Shown: one piece after another, positions 25,510-35,174 of the stretch
Position numbering within the stretch: position 1 is the stretch's first letter
How the letters are laid out: each line of letters starts with the position of its first letter
NCBI GenBank assembly: GCA_030762895.1
Contig: CM061063.1
Coordinates: forward strand, 71,545,836 to 71,609,835
DNA from: Sophora flavescens
Lineage: Eukaryota; Streptophyta; Magnoliopsida; Fabales; Fabaceae
Length of the DNA: 64,000 bases
Direction: 5' to 3'
The notes under the pieces: model-generated
The model's database searches: none
Seen by the model: only the letters and a program-made list of their open reading frames with translations
What the model was told of the DNA's origin: nothing
Position numbers and translations under genes: made by a program

Positions 25510-27156
25510 TCAACACACGAAAGGAGCATCCACATGGTCGTCGTTGCAATAGAGTCCAGGCCGTTGAGTGAAACCATCCCTCTTCAGCTTCTCTCTAGCC
25601 TTGAGAATTAGTTCCTGGTTTGTAATTGCACCATCAGTCTCCTCAATTATAGCTTGTATTGCATTGCTAAAAGCTCCATAAGCACTGGCAGAATTCCCTG
25701 AAGGGCTTGCATCTGCTGAAGTCTGGTCAGTCTGACAGCCGCTCAACAAAATTCCACCATTGGGAAGGCCGCGCTTATTGGATCCAGCATATGCCTCATG
25801 CTTACTGCCTACAGGTGTCTCCAGGGCAGGTTTCGCGTAACCCTCATCATTTTCATCCAGCTTTTGTTTGAGAAACTCTTGGGCGAGACTACCCACCAAC
25901 CCCATGATTCCTCCATGTTCTCCACTTTCACCATCTCCGTGTTGAAGTTTGTTCAAGATAACCTTCATGAACTTCTTTACCTTTGGGCTAGCATCTTCCC
26001 CAAAAACATCGAACAGAGCAGGTCTCAATTTCCCAACATCTATATCATCTTTTCCAGTTTTTTGCTTGAGTATATCAATAAGGGTTGAAAGTGGAAGAGA
26101 CTTATTCTTTACATAGCCGTAGTTCCCACGTGGAAGTTCAATATCCCTATCTTCAACTTCATCATTCTTGTGTCTACCATGCCGCAATGCCGAAGGGATA
26201 TGAATGCCACGAGACTCAAATGCATCTTCCACAGTACGATGCAGAAAGCTTGACAATCCGAAGCCAGAGCCGGAATCTTGGCCTTCTCCCTTTGTGCTCT
26301 CTCCTATCTGTTCCTTTGCTTCTTCAACTAAGCCACCACTATGGCAAGAATCTGATATAATTGTAAGTCTACAACCTCTGGGGACCCCATCTACAAATTC
26401 CTTGAAATCATCATCTGTTTGCACAGAAAAACATAAATACCTTGTTACTTTCCGTAAGAATCATGCCACTTTAACATCATTGTAAAAGAGAAAATCATAA
26501 TGGGAAAACGAGATAAGAGCAAATAATCAAATAGTAAAAATTGTATTCATAAAATAGATACAGAAAAATTAAGCTAGTCAAAATTTTTTATTCCAGTTTC
26601 TGATAAACTCCACAGATGTTATAAACTAAAAGCATCAGCAGTTTAATATAGTTTGGGCTTCGGTATCTGATGCTTTCACATAAACAATTAAAATTGTTTA
26701 TAAAATCAAAAGTATTTTCATGCGTCTAGTATGCATAGCTTCCAGATCAATTTGAGCTTAATGTTAATCCGAAACGATGAAAAGCAAATAAATAATGAAA
26801 GTGAAAAGACCAGTGATGAGATTCATATCGCAAGGAACAATGCATTCATCATAGCCGGTGTCATCGTCCTCTCCGGTCTCCGCAGGGAGGCGCGTGCCGT
26901 GTCCGCTGTAGTGAACGAAAAGCACGTCCCCTTCCTCAGCCGATCGGACCAGCCTCGATAGCGCCAACCGTATGTTCTTCCCCGTAGGCTGCGTGTACGA
27001 TTCGTCGGTGTCGATCAAAACGACGATGTCGTCCTCCGAGAAACCGAATCGCTGGATCAGGCACTTGTGCATCCTCCACACGTCGTTTATGCATCCTCTT
27101 AGCTCTGCCTTGGTTCCAGGGTAGTTGCATCCGATCAGCACTGCCTTTCTCGCCAT
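25510..27156 (-). CDS. MC4: Type II metacaspase (AtMC4-like)
   Basis: Ca2+-dependent cysteine protease of the C14 family that cleaves after Arg/Lys; type II plant enzymes act in the cytosol in wound-induced processing and cell death. Two exons: 26811-27156 (346 nt) and 25510-26414 (905 nt), giving 1251 nt, 416 residues and TGA. The intron (26415-26810) starts GT and ends CAG and splits an Asp codon in the run TDDDF. Start MARKAVLIGCNYPGTKAELR is the canonical type II N terminus with no prodomain. The catalytic dyad is His86 (HYSGHGTRLP) and Cys139 (ISDSCHSGG), at the numbering known for Arabidopsis MC4. The p20 and p10 regions are joined by a long linker (about 150-230), where the family self-cleaves at a Lys. 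The p10 part has GILLSGCQTDQTSADASPSG. The last residues are DAPFVC. It is intact. Confidence 0.96.
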
Positions 27157-27366
27157 TGCAATAATTTTTCTTCCTTTGATCTGCAGAGAAAGAATAGAAA
27201 GTGACTCTTTTTCTTATCTCATAATTGAAGAAGAGAAAGGCGTCCGTGTTATGCGTTGTACCCTTTTTTGTCTTTTTCTTTTTTCTTTCTTATTTTTTAA
27301 AAATTGTTGTATATGTTTCTATCTGTTATAATTATTTATATCCATTTATTTCTGGGAAAATGATTT
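27157..27366 (-). promoter_or_regulatory. Upstream region of the metacaspase gene
   Basis: About 210 bp between the metacaspase start codon and a transposable element. It is CT/AT-rich when read on the - strand. It must include the 5' UTR and proximal promoter; I see no unambiguous TATA position. Confidence 0.4.
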
Positions 27367-27968
27367 TTTGACACAGAATTTGGGACAACATACGGTACAC
27401 CGTATGAATAGTGTCGCATAGCACTGTGCAGCATTGTAGCACTTTTTTTTTTAAATTTAAATTTTTTTTGTAAATAATTTTTTTGATTAAGTATGTGTCA
27501 ATATCTGGTGAACGGGGTACAAATATCTGGTGAATGCCTTCAAATATGTGGTAAATGCCCATACTAAAACCAAGTTTTGGATGCCTTAGATTATCTGGTG
27601 AACGTAGTTCAATTATCTGGTGAATGCCTTCGAATATCTGGTGAATGCCCATACTAAAACCGAGTTTTGGATGCCTTAGATTATCTGGTGAACGTAGTTC
27701 ACTTATCTGGTGAATGCCTTCGAATATGTGGTGAATGCCTATACTAAATTAGCTTGTGGATGCCTTAGATTATCTGGTGAACGTAATTCAATTATCTGGT
27801 GAATGCCTTCAAATATGTGGTGAATGCCCATACTTAATCAAAAAATTTATTTACAAAAAAAAATTTAAATTTAAAAAAAAAAAAGCTGTGCTACAGTGCA
27901 GCTACAGTGCCGCACTGTGCGACACTGTTCATACGGTGTACGTATGTTGTCCGGCATTTTGTGTCAAA
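27367..27968. mobile_element. Fold-back-like DNA element with internal tandem repeats
   Basis: A 602-bp element whose ends pair as inverted repeats of roughly 100 bp or more. The left end is TTTGACACAGAATTTGGGAC and the complement of the right end is TTTGACACAAAATGCCGGAC. Both then continue through ACAACATACG, the CCGTATGAA region and a CACTGTGC tract into A/T-rich arms. No transposase. No certain target duplication could be read from the flanks. Confidence 0.7.
27501..27835. repeat. 90-bp tandem repeat (3.7 copies)
   Basis: Units start at 27501, 27591, 27681 and 27770 (periods 90, 90, 89). Each unit contains the shorter motif ATCTGGTGAATGCC or a variant two or three times, so it is a higher-order repeat. 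The array fills the centre of the fold-back-like element. Confidence 0.9.
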
Positions 27969-28593
27969 TTAGCAAACCTGTTATTTCTGACTTTAATTGG
28001 TGACGGTTGGATAAGTTGGATTGGAGAAACGAGCGAAGTGTCAACTTATTTTCTGTGTGTGGTGTGATGTAAGTGGTTAGTAATTTGAGTCATCTAACTA
28101 TAAGTTCCTTCGAATTTTGATGATAGGAATAAAGTTGGATTTGTAGGTAGAGGAGTTGTCCCTTGTACTCTATATTCTCCGAGGATTAATCCTACTGCAA
28201 TCAGATATAATACCGTGGGTTCCTCGGGAAAAAAAACTTATTTTCTGTACGTTTATTAGCTGTTGAATCGGATGGCAATCATGGAGTCTCCCATGTGATT
28301 TTGATTTCAACTTTGAAGTTAATCTAGAGTTTTGAGGTCCTCTTAGGGAATGTTTTCTTTTTAGGGTGTGGGATGATGCTCGATATAAGGAAAACCTTCG
28401 AGCTTTATATTACAAATGTTTTTAATTTTCTAAAAATATTGATTAAGGAATCAATTTTTTTTTACAAGATTAAGGAATCTAGCATTTAGAAAGTTTTTAT
28501 TTGAAATTAAAGTTTTCAAATTTTCATGTACTAAATACATCTCTTTACAATAGGATATTTCTATTCTCGGTTCCTTAACCACGGCCCCTTATG
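27969..28593. other. Intergenic, no gene
   Basis: AT-rich sequence with no long open frame and no element ends I can define. Confidence 0.6.
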
Positions 28594-28853
28594 TGGTGTT
28601 TGGTTATTGGAATGTTTTATTATCAAGCAAATTACATTTTTAGGAATCACATTCCCGATAATTCTTTTTTCCCACCTTCACATATGAGAATATAGTTTTA
28701 ACAAGTTTCTAACTATCATTTACTGATTTTATTTCCGGGAATGTTTTATGTCTGATAGTAAATTTTTAAAACCTGTACCAATCATGAGAAACTTTTATTT
28801 TCATGCTAACATTCTCGAAAATATTTTTTGAAAAACCTGTAACAAACGCTACC
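28594..28853. mobile_element. MITE, family A copy 1
   Basis: Ends pair imperfectly: GGTGTTTGGTTA on the left and complement GGTAGCGTTTGTTA on the right. The interior (for example CACATATGAGAATATAG, GAATGTTTTATGTCTGA, TTTTTAAAAC, AACATTCTCGA) matches the element at 31578-31841, so both belong to one family. No target duplication confirmed. Confidence 0.55.
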
Positions 28854-28949
28854 TTGGGGTAGTGGTTAGCATTTGCATTTTTTTAGATCATATATGTTTA
28901 CTCTATTTAAATTACTTTTCAGACTAATTTTTATTCTAATTAATGCATA

Positions 28950-29225
28950 GGTATGAGAATATAAGATTATGCTATTTAGGGGTGTATGAAAGAGTTTATA
29001 ATTTTGTAAACAAAAAGTAGTTTATAAAAGAATTATTTGAGTTTATTAGGATATATATTTAAATATATGTACGAAAGAACTTATAAAAATAGTTTATGAC
29101 ATTCCTATAATTCTTTTTAACTTATTTTGATAAACTTTTTGAATAAACTAAAAAGAGTTCATAGGAATGTCATAAACTCTCATATGATTAATTAAATGGA
29201 TTACGAAAATGCATCCTTAAACTCT
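28950..29225. repeat. AT-rich inverted-repeat element
   Basis: AGTTTATGACATTCCTATAA near 29090 is mirrored by CATAGGAATGTCATAAACT near 29160-29180, and AAAGAGTTTATAA-type motifs recur at the left. This looks like an old MITE; exact ends are not defined. Confidence 0.4.
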
Positions 29226-29230
29226 CATAT

Positions 29231-29321
29231 GATGGAACGGACTCTAATTCTCTTTCCCTTTTTGGTTCCCTCTTTTAAAAAGGGAATCAAAAAGAGAAAG
29301 AGAATTAGAGTCCGTTCCATC
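29231..29321. repeat. Near-perfect 91-bp hairpin
   Basis: GATGGAACGGACTCTAATTC at 29231 is exactly complemented by GAATTAGAGTCCGTTCCATC ending at 29321. The arms continue through CTCTTT/AAAGAG to a centre at TCTTTTAAAAAGGG, with few mismatches. It is too short for a gene; either a small MITE core or an inverted duplication. Confidence 0.85.
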
Positions 29322-29329
29322 AATGCCCT

Positions 29330-29930
29330 TGTTGACAAGTTATATAATGATGAAAAGTAGTATTATTTGTGTGTTAACTATAAATAAATCACTTCTTGAA
29401 ATTTATAATATCATCTAATGTGAACAAAAGAAATATTTAAAGCAAACACAATTAGAAACAAATTTAACATAATAAACACGAGCAAAGAGTGAGAATCAAT
29501 TAATGGAAGCCTAGGAAGCACAGCTGCACAAGAGCTCAATGGCACGTGGTTTGTTGGATATGGATTACACTATGCCCTGTGGCATGTCCAAGCCATTATG
29601 CTACCCCTTTTTTGAGCAAGTAAGAACACTGTTGAAGGCGCGAAGGTGCCACGGTTCACGCTCTCTTCCATTGAGAAGTTGGGCGTGTTTTCAAAGGCCC
29701 AAAAGCTCGGCTTGCTCAACTTGGTGGAGAAAGCAACCATCCTTGTTGGTGTTGGTTGTTTGATGGTTTAAATTTTGGGCTCATTTTTCTAAAAGAAAAC
29801 ACTAAGGCTGTTATGTTTATGAACTTAGGGCATTGTTTTTTGCACCTGATTTTTTGCTCCACATATTTAGTGTGAATTTTTTTTTCTTTTCCAAAAATGT
29901 CTTTCATCCCATGATAGAATCACACCTGAT
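29330..29930. other. Intergenic segment around a gene fragment
   Basis: AT-rich on both sides of the RIQ-like fragment at 29610-29771. No promoter or complete gene seen. Confidence 0.5.
29610..29771 (+). pseudogene. Fragment resembling a DUF1118 / RIQ chloroplast protein
   Basis: In one frame the sequence reads KVPRFTLSSIEKLGVFSKAQ and then KLGLLNLVEKATILVGVG before TAA at 29769. Tandem IEKLGxxSKAxKLGLL segments characterise the DUF1118 family (RIQ1/RIQ2-type thylakoid proteins affecting grana and photoprotection). Only about 50 residues are present, with no transit peptide and an abrupt end, so it is a fragment or retrocopy remnant. Recognition rests on my memory of the family pattern. Confidence 0.45.
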
Positions 29931-29939
29931 TTGTTTACA

Positions 29940-30370
29940 TTTATACTGTTCGGAATATATTTTCCGGAACACTTCCGGAAATTAATTTCCGGACATGTAA
30001 AATGGCCTTCCAAAATTTAAAATCCGGATGTGTAAAATGACATGTCGTATGTTTCTAGAGTAACCGGAATTTAATTTTCGAATGTGTAAAATTTTACACA
30101 CCCGAAGTTTAATTTATGGACGTATAACATTTTATCCATCCGGAATTTAATTTTCGAACATGTAAAATTTTATACATCCAGAATTCCAAAATTTAATTTT
30201 CGGACGTGTAAAATGGCCTTTCATAAAATTTTACACATCCAGAATTTAATTTACGGACGTGTAAAATTTTACACATCTGGAATTCAATTTCCGGATGTGT
30301 GAAATGACCATTCGTAAAATTTTACACATCCAGAATTTAATTGTCGGACGTGTAACATGTCCATTATCAT
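29940..30370. repeat. Cluster of alternating inverted ACACATCCGGAAT motifs
   Basis: The motif TTTTACACATCCGGAATTTAA and its complement-like TTCCGGACGTGTAAAAT alternate about eight times with variations, creating many local palindromes such as CGTGTAAAATTTTACACATC near 30257. No coding sequence. Confidence 0.8.
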
Positions 30371-30724
30371 GGTGTAAAATATTTATTATGCGAAGGGTAA
30401 TTTTGGGATAACAAATATAAAAAAAAAGGAGTTCAAGGTGTATCAAGAAAAAATAAGATATGTATAGTTGGGCCCTGGACTTAAAGTTGTTAAATTGAGT
30501 CAGCTTGAATCATAGAGCGGGCTCATTATGGGCTAATATATTTTTAGATTGGGTTGGATTGGGTCAATTTAATTGAGAACTGATAATTTGCTAGCTTACT
30601 CAGCCCTTTGCCAGAAGCGAGTCAAACAGGCCGACTCATTGGCTCACTTAATGTTCTGAAAAATTTATTTCAAATCCATGAAATGAAACAATTAAAATAT
30701 AACCATGAAAAAATAATTATCAAT

Positions 30725-30892
30725 TTGGTTGTTCCAAGTGGCAACGAGTTTGAGCCCCTTCAGCAAGTGGTCAGGGATTCGATCTCTGGCTCTTGTGTAT
30801 GGAGAAAGCTTGATTGGGAGAGGTCAACCATCAAATGTTGTCCTATACTTCGAGGGATTAGTCTCCACAATTACACGTGGAGGAAAAAATAA
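30725..30892 (+). mobile_element. tRNA-derived SINE, copy 1
   Basis: TTCCAAGTGGCAACGAGTTT resembles a Pol III box A and GGGATTCGATCTCTGG a box B, spaced as in a tRNA. The sequence then continues GTGTATGGAGAAA and shares its order of motifs with the copy at 31985-32160. Confidence 0.55.
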
Positions 30893-31577
30893 TAATTTCT
30901 AAAGACGACTTTCAATAACCTTATCCCATGTCATTTTGTCTACCAATGTTATAACATAAACTTACATTGCATATTGACATCTCAATTAAATTTAATAGTT
31001 CGTCTAAAACTCTTTTATAGGCTGCTCTTGAGGCAGTGGCTTGAAAATCTCTCGCAGACACCCACCATGATTAGAGCTAGGATTCCTCATACTAACTTGG
31101 TTAGGTCAATATCTATGCCATCTCTTAAAATAAATTTGTTTGATATAACCATATCCATATCTTGTCACTGATAAAAGCCCTATAAAACAATGAAGTGTTA
31201 TTATACTATAAAACATGTGATATAACATATAGTAATAAAAGTGAGAAAAGTAAAAATGAACAAAGTAGGACCAATGTGCTGACCCACTTAATTTGGGCCA
31301 ACCCACATAGAACCAACCAATTTTCAAACCAGATTGTCAAAATAGTATCGAGTTTGAATTTTTAAATCTCCATAGTTCGGTTTAAATTCTTTATTATATA
31401 GCAAGAGATAGGTTGATGTGTTGGTTAGTGATAGTATTTTTCGGGAGAAAAAAAAAAATAGTGATAGTACCTGAAATTCTTCACCATATTCATATACTTA
31501 AATGTAAATACCAATTTTTCTTTTCACAATTATCTTACATAATATCATAAACATTGGAGCCATTTCCTTATTGACAG

Positions 31578-31841
31578 GTGATGTTTGATTTATGAAATAT
31601 TTTTTTTGAATCAAATTTATGACATATTTTATCACCAAGTAAACTATATTTTCGGGAATGAAATATTTCTTTCTCACCTCCACACATGAGAATAGAGTTT
31701 TTCACTTTAATTTATTATTTTTATTCTAGGATATTTTTTATGTCTGAGAATAATTTTTTAAAACATGCACCAAACATGAGAATATTTTATTCTCATATTC
31801 TCGAGAATATTAGAATAAAACTTGTATCAAACACTATCACC
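31578..31841. mobile_element. MITE, family A copy 2
   Basis: Left end GGTGATGTTTGATTTATG and complement of the right end GGTGATAGTGTTTGATACAAG pair. The interior (CACACATGAGAATAGAG, ATATTTTTTATGTCTGAGAA, TTTTTTAAAACATGCACC) aligns with the element at 28594-28853. Confidence 0.6.
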
Positions 31842-31984
31842 GTGAAAAAAATCAGTGCCGGTTGGCACAAGCAAAGTTCATTTATTTAGCATACATATTT
31901 CAGGATCTTAATGACCAAATTCTTGCAAGGATTCACTAGTGCCATCCATGGTTAGCTAAATGGTATAACACAAATATCAACGTG

Positions 31985-32160
31985 TGTTGGTCCAAGTGGA
32001 AAGAGCTTGAGTCCCTTAAACATGAGATCCTGGGTTCGCCATCTGGATTTATATGTATGGAAAAAACATTGTTGAAATGGGTCCTCACTTAGACGTCTGA
32101 CCGTATCTCAAGATATGAGTCTCACCTATCGGATGAGAGGATACTCTAGGAAATGGTTAA
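31985..32160 (+). mobile_element. tRNA-derived SINE, copy 2
   Basis: GTCCAAGTGGAAAGAGCTTG (box A-like) and GATCCTGGGTTCGCCATCTG (box B-like) are about 30 bases apart, followed by TATGTATGGAAAAAAC and a terminal AGTCTCACC stretch. It parallels the copy at 30725-30892. Confidence 0.55.
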
Positions 32161-32394
32161 AGCAAATGTATTTGGGAGAAAATGCTTTTAGTAAAATATG
32201 AAAGATTCGAACAAAAACGTCTTCACTCTTCAATGAACTTGTTTGCGGCTGACTATGCCAGTCCAATTTCCATAGAGTCACCATTCCCCAAATTCCTCTC
32301 CCTTCTCTCATCTCTCATAATCACTTAACCCAAAGTTTATTAATTTCAAAGGAAAAAAAAAACTTGATCATCATGTGTCAGTAAGAAAAACATA

Positions 32395-32985
32395 GACTAA
32401 ATTATTCTTTTGGTCCCTTATCTTTATTTTAGGCTTCATTTTGGTCCCTTCCGTTAGTTTTACACTAACGGTGTTAGGTTTCCGCCGCCACTCGCCGGAA
32501 ATCGCAGCCGGAATCAGGGTTTAAAGAGAGAAAACCTCATTTTCACTTTTCTCTCTCTTCTTCCTCCTTTTCCTCACTTCTTTCCTCCTCCTTCTCCCTT
32601 CTTATATTAATTTGGGTTCTTAGCTCAAATCTAGTGACATTTCAAACAAAAACCAAACTAAAACCATCAAAGATGTTTTACTTAAACCCAGATTGGAAGA
32701 AGGGGGGAGGAGGAAGAAGGAAGAAGGAGGAGGAAGAAGGAAGGGAGGAGGAGAAGGAAGAAGAGAGAGAAAAGTGAAAATGAAGTTTTCTCTCTCTAAA
32801 CCCAGATTCCAGCTGCGATTTCCAGTGAGTGACGGCGGAAACATAACGTCGTTAGTGTAAAACTAACAGAAGAGACCAAAATGAAACCTAAAATAAAGAT
32901 AAGGGACCAAAATGGAACAAAAAATAGATAAGGGACCAAAATGAAATCTAAAATAAATATAATGGACCAAAAGAGTAATTTAGCC
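32395..32985. mobile_element. Mutator-type MITE with 9-bp target duplication
   Basis: Flanked by AAAAACATA on both sides (32386-32394 and 32986-32994), the 9-bp duplication expected of Mutator-like elements. Long terminal inverted repeats (over 150 bp) start GACTAAATTATTCTTTTGGT on the left and GGCTAAATTACTCTTTTGGT in the right complement. They include TTAGTTTTACACTAACG and a GGAAATCGCAGC segment. The right arm carries an extra copy of the TTTTGGTCCCTTATCT module. The centre is a purine/pyrimidine-biased (GGAGGAAGAAG) tract. No transposase. Confidence 0.88.
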
Positions 32986-33350
32986 AAAAACATATATAAG
33001 GATCAGTAACATTAATGAAGATATCTTCTTCTTTATTTCTTTAATTTAAAGATTTCAAAGTGACAAAAATAATTGTTCAGATAGTTTTGCATGTTGATAA
33101 ATTTAGTTTATCTGACAATACTCGTTTTTTGTGGAGGTAGCTGTCTTGTCTCTGAATATGAAGAGAGGAATGGATTGTTTCGTAAGTATAAAGGAAATGT
33201 CCCCACCTCCCCAAGAACGTACCTACGAAGTTGATTCTGAGTGGTGTTATTTGAATACCCAAATGTAGTAACACTATATGGACACCGTAATTTTATTTCT
33301 CAGAGTTGAATACTATAAAACCAAATAATAAAAAACAAACAATTCTTATT

Positions 33351-35174
33351 GAGTAAATAGCCAATTTGGTTCCTGAAACTGTGAGGTCATATCAAGTTGG
33401 TCCCTCAAACTAACGAAATTCCAAAAAGGTCCTTGAAAATGTAAAACGTTAATCAAGTTAGTCCCTCCGTTAGTCAGGGTTGACTGACGCCGTTAACGGC
33501 GCTTAGGTAGCACGTTAAGTGCCCATGTGGCTTCCATATCATCCTTCCACGTCACATGGTCACATACCCGCTAATTTCAGGGACCATATTGACACAGGGA
33601 CCAAATTGACACTAATATTTTTTGAAATACTTAATAGTTTTCTTCTTCTTCCCCAACCTCTCTACTCTTCTTCTTGCTCTCTGTCTCTCTCTCTCGCTCT
33701 CTCTTTCTCGCTCTCTCTTTATCGCTGCTACTGCAACTCCCAAAAGTGATGTCGATGGGTGGTGGTTTGCCATTACCATACTCAAGACAAACCAAGAAAG
33801 CCACAAGTCCCTCTTGGTCGAGTAGCTCTAGGGTTAATGGGGCAGAAATCAACAACCCCTTACCTTTGCAACCCCTGGATCCAGTTGGTGGTGTTGGAAG
33901 TTGGGCCATGATAGGTCGTGGAGCTGGAATTGGAGGTGGTGGAGGTGGAAGTGGAGCTGGTACTGGTGGGACTGGTGCTGGTGCATCCGTTGCTGTTGGG
34001 CCTCTATTTGGGGTTTCCTTTGGTGCTTGTGGTATAAGAGGAAGGTTCTGCACTTCAAACCGCATGCCATCACCGTCACCTGACCACAAAGGAGTCCACA
34101 TGTTGCTATCTAACTTTTCTTTTTCCAACCTACTTTGTTGCATAGGACACAAAGGTCCTCTCCTCCCAACAAGCTTCAGCTTGTTTGCACATATTTTCAT
34201 CATCACATAACATCTAACTTCCTTAGCCATAGTCAGAATATGCTTACCACGATACCCCACAATCCTTGAGTTGAACACCTCACATGTATTGTTTCTTATG
34301 TTGTCCACCTTACAGTTTACCTCAAAGTATGCCTTTGTCCATGCCTCTTTTGGCAATTTGTTCAAATACTCCCAGGCTTTTAAGCTCAACCTCTTAACCC
34401 TTTCCATTTGCATGTTGAACTGTGTAACTGTGGTTGACTTGGAATAGTCCGAAACCACACTCTTCAATTCCTTATCCTTCCATTGCTTTATAAAGTTCCT
34501 CCATAGATGCATGACACAGTACTTGTGGGGCACTCCTGGCATCATTTCTTGCATGGCTGGTATTAGCCCCTGCAAGCATAACATACAAATTATTCCCTTA
34601 AATTAGTCATTTAATATCAAATTTGTCCCTGAAATATGCAACATAATATCAAAACAGACCACGAAATCAGATGATAGAATCTTACCTTCTACATGTCAGA
34701 CATGAAATTCCATCCATGCTGCTGGTAATCACCAAGTGCTTCATGCAACAGTGTCAAAAACCAACCCCAATTGTCTTTGTTTTCCACATCCACTATAGCA
34801 TATGCTATCACAAAATATGGTTGTTTTCATCCTGCCCCATAGTTGAAAGGAGTTGTCCTCCAAAGTAACCTTTCAAAAAGCAACCATCCAACCCAATGAA
34901 AGGCCTGCAACCTGCCTTAAATCCTCTCTTGCATGCATCCAGACAAACAAAGAACCTTTGGAACTGTGGTGGTGAATCTGGCAGAGGGATGGCATCGATC
35001 TTAACCAATGACCCTGGATTGCTCCTTAACAGCTCATGAGCATAATCCAAAAGGCGACCATACTTCTCCCTTTCACTACTTCTACCAACTCTCTTGCCTC
35101 CCTAATTGCCCTAAAAATCATTGACCTAACAATGATGACATCGAACCCCTTTTTTAGGAAATCAAAAACCTCTA
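33351..35174 (-). pseudogene. MULE transposase relic, truncated by a copia insertion
   Basis: Left end GAGTAAATAGCCAATTTGGT is MULE-terminus-like. On the - strand the MuDR transposase core reads RPFIGLDGCFLKGYFGGQLL (first catalytic Asp, near 34870), DNWGWFL, a catalytic FMSDM followed by TAG where a Gln is expected, and HKYCVMHLWRNFIKQWKDKE near 34510. A plausible intron (about 34569-34677; GTAAGATTC to TGCTTGCAG) separates MSDM from GLIPAMQEMM. Downstream, GDGMRFEVQ jumps straight into a Pro-rich tail; the SWIM zinc finger expected there is missing. Its N-terminal part is cut at 35174/35175 by the LTR of the next element, so no right terminus is seen. Confidence 0.85.

Noticed and set aside
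25798..26485. + strand frames over the metacaspase
   Set aside because: Antisense shadows of metacaspase exon 2.
27332..27652. Repeated peptide MGIHQIFEGIHQI
   Set aside because: Comes from the 90-bp tandem repeat in the fold-back-like element.
27501..27835. CRISPR-like direct repeats
   Set aside because: The 90-bp units are contiguous with no unique spacers, and the DNA is plant nuclear.
33674..34210. 178-codon + strand frame with a Gly-rich stretch
   Set aside because: It mirrors the Pro-rich tail of the MULE transposase on the other strand and its Leu/Ser start is a CT-microsatellite.
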